Shown in pieces: positions 24,517 to 36,385 of a stretch of DNA of 64,000 bases. Location of the stretch: NCBI RefSeq assembly GCF_910592395.1, contig NC_088309.1, positions 3,846,501 through 3,910,500 on the forward strand, written 5' to 3'. Position 1 is the first letter of the stretch; every line of letters begins with the position of its first letter. Under the pieces are notes generated by a model. That model was given only the letters and a program-made list of their open reading frames with translations. It ran no database searches and was not told the DNA's origin. A program made the translations under genes and the position numbers. The stretch is from Lineus longissimus (lineage: Eukaryota; Nemertea; Pilidiophora; Heteronemertea; Lineidae).

Positions 24517-27512
24517 TTATTCCGTTTCATCCAAGTAGTGTTCTGCAGTAATCTTTTTGACCTCATCGACACTAACATCCGAGTGCTTTGCATACATGTG
24601 CGTGATCATGTTGTTGAAGTATTTGTAGGGCGTGCTGAAAGATGAAGGGCAATAGGGACATCTAAAGCGGTCCTTTGTGTCTGTGCCTGAAAATGGAATG
24701 AAGGCCAAATTGTAAGCAAGTCAAGTCGGGAACAACCCAATGGCACATTTCTGTTAACAAAGTCATGCTCCCAGATGCAAATGGACAGCTGAGACAAGTT
24801 ACAGAACACTCCAAAGTAGTAACAAGGACCCGTCTCGGTGTGTTGGTTAATTAGAAATAGGTATGCCTTTGTGAGCCATTGTTAGGACAAAGTTGTGGTA
24901 GGAATATCAACAGTCCAATATTTACATGTTTTATCTCTTGAAACAGCTTTCCCTCTGCTTCCAACACATCCATCACTGCCTTTCTCCACCTGCATCCCCT
25001 TGACATCAAGTGGTCTGTTAGCACCATTCTTTCTCTTGAAAATTCCTCCTGGGAAAGAATAAATTTATACATACAGTTCACGTATTAGATATTTGGTGCG
25101 TTGTAATACCTCATTGGTAAAAAAGGTTGATCTTGTCTCTAGTTGTCATTGATGAGCCAAGGCTGCCCTCGGTGATGGATTCAATGAACTGAGAACCCTT
25201 TTGGTCTCACCATATCACCATCCTTTACAGACTGGGGTTGGGGAAAAGTCCATTGTTATAGCCCTTTGAGATTGGGGCATGGTGATGAGGTTAGTTATCT
25301 TTCTTTGTTTAATTCAGTGCACAGCTGCATGTAATTCCATAGTTTACCTTTTAACTTCCTTCTGGAAGGGAGAACAGGTGGGAAATCGTTGTCATTTCTT
25401 TCATTTTCACAGGAAGATGATTCAAGGTCGGAGGAAGATTCAAGGTCAGATGAAGAGAATTCACTGCCAGTGTCATGGTGTTTCACTCTCGCCACTCTGC
25501 GTTTCAATTGCTTTATCAAGCCTGAAATAAATTTCAAATATGCTTTAATTCACCTCTCCCATCACCATGTCCATTGCTATTAAACTTCGCCAGGTCTCTT
25601 CAGTTCAAAGTGCCCCAAAAGGACTAACTTCATGCCTATAGATCGATATGGTACGAAAACCAATTATTGGCACTTATCTCAGAATATCCTCAAATAATTC
25701 GTCAAATATCCCCAACTCACATTTTCTGGGTCTCTTTCGACTTCTCCGATTCGTACTTCCTGCTCCGGAAGGCTTCTTTACCTCTGTGTCATTTACGTCA
25801 CTGGAATTTGTCGAGCAAGACGACGAATTTCTATTGACAGACATGGGAAGGAGGGGCGACTGGGTCCTATTGAGATAGCGTACATTGAGAAGTTTTGGGA
25901 TATAATGTTCAGCTAAACTGAATGGTGATGCATTCTGCTTCTGCTCGTTATCACCACTTTCCTTGCAAGTAGATGGAGGACCACCATCAGCATTCGGCAC
26001 GGTTGCAAATGAATCATTCAGCTTCAGTCTTTTAATGGAAATGGAACAAGGTTTACAATTATGGTGCGACGAGACTGGACTTGGCATTATGGAGCACTTT
26101 TTGGTCCTCGATGTCAAGTTCGTGAGAGAGGCCTGAAAATCTGGTGGGATAAAATCATTGCCTTCTGATGTCTTCACCACTGCGGAATTTGGACTGTCAT
26201 TTGTTTTTATTTGTTCGGCACATGGCTCACTAATTGGTTGCACATTCTCAGCAATGTTTTCGTCATTTTCCACTTCTTCAGTCACACTTTTGCCGACTGT
26301 ACCAACCTCTATTTGTCTAGAGGTGGCAAATTTTGCTTTCGGAGTACCACAAGACTTTTCAATTTCTAGAAGTTTGAGCCGCACTGAACAAGGTGTGCAT
26401 TTGTTCACATCAGTAACTGGGGTGGAGCTCACTCCACTTTCCTGCACATCAGCAACTGGGGTCGAGCGCACTCCACTTTCCTGCAGATCAGAGTTGGCGT
26501 TACCTTTTTTGAGATTATAGTCTTCTGTTTCGGCGTAAACAAAAGATGAAAGAGACTCTTTAGAGGTATCAGTATCATTCCTATCAGCATTTGGACGGGC
26601 ACTTTTGTCTGGACGAGAACATGGTTTACATAACGATTTAAAACCTTGGTTTTCAATCGCTGCGGTGTTGCTCACTGTTTTAGGCATTACATTTTTCAGT
26701 TGAACTGAGCATGGTCTGCAGACACTTGCCATATCAACATTAGCTGGGCTCCCCACAACTTCCGAAAGCTCCTTGACTTGTGTAAAGTTGCCCTTCTTAG
26801 TAAAGAGGGTCCCCACAGTTTCTAGACCCTGCTCGACTTTGGAGGTGGAGTCATCGGATTGACGAAAGCCGTCTTTTTTCACATAATGGTCAATTGCCCG
26901 GGGAATGGAACATCTATCCAAGCCGATGTCACACTTCAGAAGGTCAATTCTGCATGGTTTGCATATGACTGACTCCTCTTCTGTCAGATTTTTATTGCAG
27001 ATGGCTTGAGTACCTAAGGGACTGCAAGACTCATCTTTCTTTTGACAACAGAGATTCTTTTCATCTCCAAGTCCGATATCTTTCCCGTTGTAAAATTGGT
27101 CTCCTGCAATAACAGCTGCATATACACTAAAGGTGGTCCCCACAGTTTCTAAACAGTCTTTAACTTTGGAGGTGGAGTCATCAGACGGACTGGAGCTGTC
27201 CTTCTTTACATCATGGTCAATTGTCTGGAGAGCATTTTCATCAACACGAATGGTACATCTATCCTCCAAGCCAAAGTCACACTTAAGAAGGACAATTCTG
27301 CATGGCTTGCATATGACTGACTCCTCTTCTCTTGAATTTTTATTGCCGATAGCTTGGGTAGCTAAGGGACTGCCAGACTCCTCTTCCTTCTGAAAACATT
27401 TTTCTTTGTCACCTCCCAGTCTAATATCTTTCTTGTTATAACAATAACATTCCACACAATCCAACACCGGGATTTTTATTGAGAATGGCTTGCATACGTA
27501 AGGTTCTTCCAT
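24517..27512 (-). CDS. CKPC-repeat protein with C-terminal C2H2 zinc finger, 752 aa
   Basis: Minus-strand exons are 27512-25721, 25521-25348, 25048-24926 and 24686-24517, all phase 1 and together 753 codons including stop. An acceptor at about 27533 leads into the first exon, so there is an upstream exon. I take the first ATG in it (MEEPYVCKPF) as start, but a longer N-terminus is possible. The long exon repeats a short motif, roughly (V/I/L)-C-K-P-C-(S/R)-(I/V)-x-L-K, with its first Cys near residues 7 (as CKPF), 68, 184, 265, 295, 372, 431 (degenerate) and 486. A segment of about 100 residues around the motif at 68 is duplicated around 184. Exon 2 holds basic and Ser/Glu-rich stretches. The last exon has C-x2-C-x16-H-x4-H starting CPYCPSSF. 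I know no family with this repeat; a nuclear role is only a guess from the finger and basic runs. Confidence 0.78.
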
Positions 27513-27532
27513 ATTAGAGGTATCCGTCAAAC

Positions 27533-29585
27533 TGAAATGAGACTAGAAGTAAAAAAGGCATAAAATGTAAAGTACTTCCCAAATTTGTTTATTAATATTG
27601 TCACATTACATCCTCCTACCACTGCGGGCTAATGACATCTCTTTCTAGTATAGCCAGGACAAGTGCAGAGGGCAGTGTAGAGTGTTGTCACCGTTTCCAC
27701 CCTGCACGACGATTGCTTGCTGGATGGAGACAGAAATCGTGAAAAGAATATTTGTGTAAAATCAATGGCTTCTATTTCACTTCCCTACCACTTGTGGTAA
27801 TGAATGACAAATGATCAGGTAGGCACATATTCTCATTTTCAAGGAAAGAAAACTCCTAACACAACCAGTACGTTGGTTTGGGAATAATGTGGAATTTAAT
27901 AGACAACTTCGTACCAAGAATACAAAAAGTATAAATGTTGTTACGCGTGGTATTGACGAATTCCGACCGTGCCGTGGAGAGCATTCGTCCGCAGCCGAAG
28001 ACAGTTTCCCGTCTTGACGGATTTGGCAGTCTTTCTACCGCTGTCACCTCCCTCTTTGCCAGTACGATACCTTAGATCTTAGAGTATTTAGACAAGTTAT
28101 TCTAAGCTTAGATAGTCCTGCATCCCTCCATTTTGAAAGAGTAATGGTTGAACACTGTCCGCTTTTGGTGTTCAATCAACACCCATGAAAAGAATGTTTA
28201 TCATCATCAGCAAGAAAAAGATTTACCAGGGACTCGAGCTTTATGAGGCGTACGACTCCAGGACTCGGCATTATGTGGGAGAATAGCAGTGATGTCCTAG
28301 TCGGGGATTTATAATCCCAGTCTGGTCGCATCCTAGTTTGCATGGTATAGGGAAAACTAGGGAGCGTATTAAGTGGAGGGGGAGGGGGCGGGAGAGGCAA
28401 GTGCCCCCCAGACATCGCCTAAGAACGTGTACCATCATTTAGATTTAGGCCCATTTTGTATGAAAGTGGTATTCTGTCCCCCCCCCCAGGACCTTAGTGA
28501 GTGCAGACGGGGGGGGGGGGGGGGGCTAAGGCAGAGGTAGAGTCCATCGCATGCTACTCATCAATTCGGTGGGTCTTTTGCTTGTCCTGTCATATACTAT
28601 CAGATAAAAGGTACTCGCTTTTAAATTTCATTCGAAGGGTTCCATTTCGGGCGCTTTTCTGAGGTATCATGGGGGTTTCTGGAGTGAACCGTTTGATCTT
28701 CAAAGATAACCATAGAATAGGACACTATTTCCAGGTGACAAAACCTTAACACCGGGTGAGACGTCAATAAAAAGCGGAATAATACATTGTAGGCTATATT
28801 TCTATATAAATTTATTAAACAATGTACACTTAATTTATACTTTTTACAAATGATACATAAATATTCATTATCTAAATACTAGATATGACACAAAGTTATG
28901 CGATGGTCCGAAGTCATGTTCCAGCTGGCATTGATTTTTATTTCCGTACGCAGTAATTAATCAACCAGTCAAGTGGATGAAACTTGAGTGTAAACAATAG
29001 TACATGTAGACCATGTCTGTAAACAAGTATCCATCACAGGGACCAATTTTAACATAGTGTCAATTGGGAATGAAAAAAATCATCATGCTATTGTGACTTC
29101 TAGAGATATCAATCTGGCATCGTCACTGAACCCACCATTCCTTGACCCTCTGTGGATTTCTGAACTAAGTGACCCAAGGAAACTACCACTCCCATGTTAG
29201 GATGTCCAACAATATCCTTCAGTCTCCCGCGGCCAATTGTCTCGATTCCCACTCGAACCCATGCCATCTAAACATCCAGATGTATTTCCTCCGGCCTCCT
29301 CGTGTAACGAAGTCCGAGGCGGCGTTCAACCCCATCCCTTGAATTGGTGTCCTCCGGATGCTTCAGGACGAACGCCCGCCGCCCGCGCTTCCCACGCACT
29401 TAGGCTATACATCACCAATACAAGGCAATATTCCAAAGTTCTGTCCGAAATTCCAAGGTTGAGAAGCAGTCTTGCGATGTCAAAGACTTGATGGGTTCAG
29501 ATGCCTTCGCAGGGGCTCCATATATTCAGTGGATTATTTTCAGGTTACTTTACACACTAAGTGCATGTTTCTGCGACGCCACTTG
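27533..29585. other. Intergenic stretch between the CKPC gene and the P450
   Basis: It should contain the first, probably non-coding, exon and promoter of the CKPC-repeat gene on the minus strand, perhaps around 27.9-28.1 kb, and the 3' UTR of the P450. A minus-strand AATAAA lies at 28811-28816, about 770 bp past the P450 stop. Runs of 10 C (28478-28487) and 17 G (28509-28525) sit close together. No other gene was seen. Confidence 0.45.
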
Positions 29586-32500
29586 CTACCGTGCCACGGC
29601 CACAATTCGAAATGGTTTTGGCTCATAAACAATCTTGAGAACGCCTTGTAAAGAGGGTGGTGCATCTCCGCTTGGAATGCTTATGTCAAAGTTTGTAAGC
29701 ATCGTCACGAAAAAGCTGAATATCATTTTCTTGGCAATCTGCTTCCCGAGGCAGCCACGAGGACCTGGAACAGAGAGTATGGATTAAGCCATTACCTAAT
29801 AGGCTGTGTACTGTCGCAGGGGTCAGTTCGCTTCCATTACCGAAACTTCGGCTGCGAGTCCAGGTTGATGCCGAGTATGTGTGTTGATTTATTGAATATT
29901 TAGAATATCATTAAGTTTTAATGGACCATCTGTTCGTTTTCCTTGAGAACAGGAAAGCGAGAAACGTCTGTTTCGGTAAAGTATTACCGTGTCAACCATG
30001 CAGGTCCTAGTTTGTCGCCCGCTATATGTAATGGTTACCATGTCATAGCCCGGTGGTTATTATACTAACCAGCCCCAAACGATAAGTTCCTTTCCTTTCT
30101 GTTAAACTTTCCCTCCTCGTCCAGAAATCTTCCTGGTCTGAAAACGTCTGGGTCCCCCCAGTATTCTCTCTCGTTGTGAACGGAATGGAGATTCACGAGA
30201 ACCAATGTGCCTTTCTCGATGGGGTAGCCATTTAGGGTTGTGTCCTCAGAGGCCATGTGAGGGGCAGCTGTCGGGACTGAAGGAAGAAAGATTGGTGAGC
30301 AATTTGATAGGCCATCTAACTTTACTGGGCAGCTTTACTGGGCAGCATTCTTTCTCTCCTCCCTTCCATATCACCATTTCAGAAAGTCAGAGTCGGATGT
30401 TCTGAGTTGTCTATTCGCTCCGTACAGTCGTCCTGTCCAGGTTATTAGGATTTTCTGTGGGATAGCGAAAGGACATCGGAGGGATGACATTTCCACTGGA
30501 GGAAACCCTACCTCTGATCGAGCCGAACCGGCGAGGTATGCCCTAGAGAAATTTGGTGCTGATTCTCCAAGGTGTAATGAAACATTGTAACCAAGGTGTT
30601 TTAGACTCGTTTTGACCAATCGGGCCATTCCAACAAAGCGATTCGGTCTGGCCACACATTTAGTCATTATTTTATAGTACTCCTTAAATCGCGCTCTGTC
30701 ACTCCTTCCGTTACACTTACTTGCTGAGGATATTCGCATAACCTCATTTATTGTGGCTGTGCAATAGGGCAACTGGTCTTCTTTTACGAGGCAGTCTACT
30801 GGTCCGTCACCAAACACCTGAAGGCGAAATGAAAAAGGTCAAATCTTATACTCAGGTGACTACGCCTCTCTATTGCATATGACGTATAAAGTGAGTATCA
30901 AAACCTGAATCTCAGGATGTCCAAATATGGCATGGTCGTCAAGACAGAAAATCCTCTTCTCGAGATTCCCGCTCATGCAAGGGCGATACACTGATCAGGA
31001 AACGTATACACGAATCAAACAAGTTATTTTGATAAGGAGGTTTTCCACCTGAACATGTTTCAGAGTGATGGACCCCTCAAGAAATTACGGCATACATGTA
31101 CATATACTCAGCGGGTTTTAATAAACTAGTATCAAGAACAACTATAGACTTCTTGCTAGTATGGATAGCTTTACCCACATCCTGACGACACATTTGAACG
31201 CACCTTGTGCATTTCTTCGGTGCATCTTTGAACAGTCAAAGGGTATCGGACACAACAGATGAGCAACCAACTGAACACCGTTCCAACCGATGTGTTCGCT
31301 GCTATGAAATCCGTTAAACTCTCGGTAATCGCCGCATCTAAATCGGATCAGATTATTCTATGAGACTTTTCTAGAACGCAGAATGTTATATTTGAATCCA
31401 TGTGATATATACAATGTACTATTGTATCCCAAAAATATCTCCAATCAGTCTTGGTTAGGATCCCTGCCCTGGCCTTCTCAGGTTCTTAACGTTTAGAGGT
31501 ACGATTATGAACACTTCAAGCTCGAAAATATTGATTTCAATTCAGCGGGCGACCGGTGATATGGTTTCTAAATTTCACCTACATGTATAGATCGTGACTT
31601 CATTCTCGATTTTTTCCCCGCATCAGGGGTTGATGGCGTGTGATATCATTCTACGTCGGAGGCATTAGAACTCCTTCATATCCATACATATCCCCATTTT
31701 TTTACTCCCTTTGCTCAATATATTGTTTCAGGTCGAATGCTTATGAAAGAAAATATGCTATCTGGACCGGGCATATAGCAGGGGACTAAACGGAGGAGTT
31801 ATTTTTGAGATACCCATGCAGGGAAGAAAACATATGGGTATGACGAAACACATGGGTGTGGCGATGGTAGGCTATACCTGTTGAATTTCTTCCTGACATT
31901 GTTCGACGACCTTTGGAAAGCGTGCCATGTAAAGGGTAATCCAAGAGTTGGTGCCCTTTGTGGTAGCTATAGCTGCTTGTATCATGTCAAGGATACACAC
32001 AGAGACTACAACATCTGTAAGAGACCATGAAATAAGTGTGGGACATGTCGTGGGACGTTAATCAGTGATTATAGGTATATCAGTAAATGGTCCGCGACGC
32101 GAACTACATGTATTACCAAATGAGCATTTTCTCGCCAAACGTAGAACTTCGAGAAAGGTGACAGAAACATAGGGCAGGATTGCTCAGATGTTTCAGGTTT
32201 GTAGGAACCTAATTCAACAGTAACTTTAGTGCCTCGCCTTTTCAGTTAAATTGAATGTGGTTCGCCTTGAATCAGATACTTACCAGAATCATGGTCCACT
32301 CGTTTCCGGTACGCATGCGCCAAACTCTCAACCTCATGGTCGCCGTCACCACCCAAAAATGAAGAAGTATCTTCCCGCAATATGAACTCCTTCACCTCTT
32401 TCCTGAGTCGTATGATTTCGTCCTCCTAAAATGTGTATGTAGGTTATGAATGTTAAAAAATTCAGTTTCCATCAAGAGTCAAAACTTTCAATACAAAACT

Positions 32501-34666
32501 GACCTAATGGCCAACTGTAGCGCAGTATGTGCTCTCCTTGGTTTCTACAGAAATATTTCTGGATTAGGCGGAGGATTGAATGTACGAACTGCTTGCTGGT
32601 ATGCTGTACAGTTTGAAGCGCTATCGAAGAGTTTACATTTCGTACTACTGGTTCAGCAACATATTCAATTGAATCTCGTAAAGTTCAGATTGTAGGACAT
32701 CAGTGGAACCTCTCTTAGCGGACACCCTCCAATAAGCACTGGTTTTGGTCCCAAACCTGTAATTTTCATTCAAATTGACCTCTGTAATCAGGACACCTCT
32801 CTAATAATGACAGCATGTCAGCCACAAGGGTGTCCTCAATAGGGTTCTACTGTAATTCTAACCGTCCACTTCATGCCTGAGGGCAGCTGACGTATCGACT
32901 TGACCTTTAACTCACAAATGAAGTTCCGATGCCAATGTGCTTCAGGAATCGTAGGGCTGGAATGAAATGCTCCATCTGTCCAAAGCCTTCAATCTCAAAC
33001 ATTCTGTCCACAGTCTGTATAAGCTCTTTGATGCGTTTGTCAGTGTAGTCAAACCTAGCGTAAACAGGACAAAGATGCAAGATCTAATTCACCCGGAAGG
33101 AAAAAGGTTTGGTCTACTTTCGGGGGAGGGTGAGATATTGGAAAGGTAATGGCTTGGGCAGACTTTAAGAATCATTTCGGTACTGGTTATACATGTATTT
33201 GGAATCTTGAAGCACTACTAAGAACTTGATAAGGATAGGAATAATGGATTTATGTCTCATCAATACGTTCATAATGAATAACCAACGTACATGTACATGT
33301 ACATGTAGTAGTCGAAGTACCACACGTATACTGTACAAGTCCGTGCGTGTTGTAACATCAGAATTGTTTATTTCTTCTCATTCGGCCTTTTGCAATTTAC
33401 AGTAGAACCTCCCTTAGCGGACACCTCTCTAATAAGGACAACCTCTGTATTAAGGACACTAGTTTTGGTCCCAAATTGGTTATTTCCATTCAATTTGACC
33501 TCTCTAATCAGGACACCTCTCTATTAAGGACAGCACTTGTCAGTCCCGAGGGTGTCCTTAGTAGAGAGGTTCTACTGTAATAACAAACTCCATGATACAA
33601 TCCCGACGTTGTTTTTTAACGGACTGGCGACATTATTAAACATATTGCCGTATCGGATGTCCCATTCACGTTCTCAACGTACCTTCTATTGAGCATAACT
33701 GAACACATAGTGTTGGCGCTGACCGACGCCATAATGTCTCTGGGGTCGAATGGTCTCCCTTTCTTTGCCTTGATGAAGCCAACTAGCTCCTGCATCTCTT
33801 CGCTGATGTACCGTCGAATGTTTTCTGGCTTGACTGTGTCTAAGTCATGGATCGCCCGCAGGGTCAGTTTGCGGAGGTACGACCACCTTTCTCCATTTTG
33901 GAAGAATATGCCTGAAATGACAATTTTTTATGCCTTGTAAGGACAAGGAGGTTTAGTCACTTCCTTTAACTAATCGGCATCCCCTTCTTCATACATGTTC
34001 CCATTTTTACTCCTAAATTGTTTCAGAATGTTTAACTTTTACCAAATTGTTTCAGGAGATTCAACTTTTACCAAATAAGGTGAAAAGTCTTGAAAAGAAA
34101 ACGTTGTCACGAGGAAGTTATCCTGGCATTAACCATTTGTTTATGATTTCCATGGTAACTTGCCCTTTATTGTCGTATTTATACCTACCAAGACATTCTG
34201 GGTGATCCTTCATATAGCCCAGTAGGGGGCGCTCACTGAATGCCTTGGCTTTGGTAACGAGGACCTCCTTTACACTGTCATACCCACAGACAACGATTGC
34301 TGGTACCTCCCCCATGCGGAAGGAGTAGACACTTCCGTATATCCTGCTCAGCTTAGTCAATACTATTACGAAATTGCTGGGGTTGAAGAAGATCACGTAG
34401 AGGTTTCCGAGGAGGGGTATTGATGGCGGACCAGGGAGATGCCCGTCGATAAAGAGCCATCTTTTGGTGACCGTGAAGACTACCAGCAGGATGAATAAGT
34501 AGATTAATGCAGTGGTCAAGTGGATTGACGAAATCCAGTCAAAATGAGTATCGCTGGGCGACATCGAATCAATTTGAATCTCTGCAAGCAGAAAAAACGA
34601 AAATATCGTTGAGAGAACAAGACTTTTAAGTGACTGTTTCATTGCCACCCGAAATATTTTGCTCAA
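29586..34666 (-). CDS. Cytochrome P450, clan CYP2-like, 8 exons, 535 aa
   Basis: Exons are 34666-34189, 33911-33683, 33054-32916, 32425-32284, 32014-31878, 30817-30721, 30276-30070 and 29764-29586. All phases match and give 1608 nt. The N-terminus has two hydrophobic stretches (about 12-27 and 49-66), then the proline hinge LPGPPSIPLLGNL, typical of microsomal P450s anchored in the ER. Other landmarks are the C-helix FFQNGERWSYLRK in exon 2, ExxR as E400-V-M-R403, the meander DPDVFRPGRF, and the heme loop FGAGPRGCLG with axial ligand Cys481. It should be a heme-thiolate monooxygenase using NADPH-P450 reductase; the substrate is unknown. The I-helix reads AAIATT (343-348), where the acidic residue before Thr is Ala. 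Later Met codons (M9, M35) are alternative starts; M35 gives about 501 aa, closer to the usual length. Confidence 0.93.
32701..32853 (+). mobile_element. pogo/Tigger-like MITE, copy 1, in a P450 intron
   Basis: Left end CAGTGGAACCTCTCTTAGCG, right end AGGGTTCTACTG followed by TA. Internally it shares AATCAGGACACCTCTCTAAT and the GGTGTCCT words with the copy at 33400. It lies between P450 exons 3 and 4 and has no coding capacity. Confidence 0.75.
33286..33307. repeat. ACATGT simple repeat
   Basis: Uninterrupted self-complementary TACATG hexamer repeat in the intron between P450 exons 2 and 3. Shorter versions of the same word occur throughout the window. Confidence 0.8.
33400..33577 (+). mobile_element. 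pogo/Tigger-like MITE, copy 2, in a P450 intron
   Basis: A 178-bp element with ends CAGTAGAACCTC and GAGGTTCTACTG, flanked on both sides by TA, the pogo/Tc1 target. The body is built of repeated AGGACACCTCTCTAAT-like words. Non-autonomous; it sits between P450 exons 2 and 3. Confidence 0.8.
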
Positions 34667-35983
34667 TGTGCAGAGAAATTCGTTTGAAATTGATATTATG
34701 AAGTATAAATCTCCTCCTGCCTATATACATGTCCTCATTGTTTACTCCTGCGGCTGCATGCCGAAGGAGTAAACAAAAGGGAAAACGTATGGAGAAGGAG
34801 GCCGTTTATAGTTCAGAAATGCCAACGTATCTTTCGGCCTTCGCCTAGTCTCCACAACAGGTGCATGATCTGCAGTCCTTTTCGAACTGATCAATTATAT
34901 CCCGAGTCCTATTTATAGTATCGATATTATAAACTCAGTCAATTTCTCGTTGGCCTCCTAAAGTGTTTATGCTATTTTTAGATCAAAGACCGCGATGGCC
35001 CGAATATCCAGTCGTATTATTGTCAGATATCTGGCGTAAACAACCTTCGGTCATTGCCATCAGTTTATAATCACCCATCGATGCGACACCCGTGTCCCAA
35101 GATAGAATGTCCGGGAGACAACGAATTCTGTTATGTACTTTAATCTCTGAGGCATTGACAGTCACGGTTTCTGCAGAAATGTATACCACAATCCGTTAGA
35201 TAGGGGCGGACACTTTTCCAACATGACATTTTCGATTGCTAAACCAGTATCCAAACGAAGTTACTTTTTGTGCTCCTTCACTTTTTCCATCAGAGCTATT
35301 ATGACTGTTGCTGGAGATATTACAACAGATTTTTTGCGATTGCGTTTGGTTGTTTTGTTTTCTAACCCGACCAAATTTTTCAGAATTTTGAACTCTGAAA
35401 GATGAACAAATTTCTAAGTCCAAACATTTTTTTTCACTTGTTTTTTTTTCTGCTCAAAATGAAGATACATCATCAGCCCCCAAAAATGTTGGCTTTGAAA
35501 ATTTTTCGGAATTTTGAACTTATGAAAAAGTTCAACAATTTTGGCGGAAAACCTAATAATGCATTTTGTCGCTGGATTCTCATTTGGAAATTCAGACCGA
35601 AAGTGACCTAATTCAACTCTTCGCGCTAGTGATTTTCTTGAAAATCGACTCCCAAATTTCCCAGATATATATCATACATGTAACACATAAAAACGGGTCA
35701 TAAAACAAAGAACTTGAACATGGTAGATTATGTTTACATATTGTAATCTCCCGAGTCCGCAAACAATTAATCAGAGAAACGCGGTACGGATTTTGTTAAC
35801 TATGGATACAAGCCCGTTGAGTTGAGACTGAACTAGCGTTCAGGGCGGTGGGTTAAGGCTATAGGGAAGATTTGGGTCATCAGGACATTAACCAGACAGA
35901 AAACGCGGTAAACAAAGTTTTTGGACGGCTACCAAATTTTCACAGATGGCATTAACGAATTTTTCTCTGGTCTCTTTGTATTA

Positions 35984-36385
35984 TACGCGCCGGACACCGA
36001 TCCAAAGGTTGACCGCGCTCAACGTTGCTTAACTTCCACTCTGGGGCCAACGCGCCAACCACTGGGCCATAAAGGAATTCCCTCATGGCCGGCGGGTTAA
36101 GCCGTTCCATATACCTGGGGGTACTATACATCATTCTCCCTTCGGACAAAGATGGATCGTCCTCGATCCTACCGCTTCATGCGTCTCAGTACCGAACTAC
36201 AAATCCAGAGCTCGCATCGCGTGGGAAGGTCTGCCAGATGTATCGTACGCGCCGGTCCGAAGGTTGACCGCGCTCAACGTTGCTTAACTTCCACTCTGGG
36301 GCCAACGCGCCAACCACTGGGCCATGAAGGAATTCCCTCATGGCCGGCGGGTTAAGCCGTTCCATATACCTGGGGGTACTATACA
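35984..36385 (-). repeat. Two tandem copies of a 5S-rRNA-like SINE
   Basis: A unit of about 140-147 bp occurs at 35984-36130 and again at 36246-36385, nearly identical and in direct orientation, about 262 bp apart. On the minus strand it reads GGAAGTTAAGCAACGTTGAGC and then a TTTGGATCGGTGTCC-like segment. These match in order the internal promoter part of 5S rRNA (GGAAGCTAAGCAACGTCGGGC ... TTGGATGGGTGACC). Further upstream on the same strand is TGGCCCAGTGGTTGGCGCG, a good tRNA-type A box. This suggests a 5S- or 5S/tRNA-derived SINE rather than a functional 5S gene. Confidence 0.65.

Noticed and set aside
30371-30817. 148-aa ORF as an independent gene
   Set aside because: Its first 32 codons are P450 exon 6; the rest is read-through past the GTAAGT donor into the intron.
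35984-36130. Functional 5S rRNA gene
   Set aside because: Only the internal promoter half resembles 5S, with changes at conserved positions, and the 5' half does not fit; a SINE is more likely.
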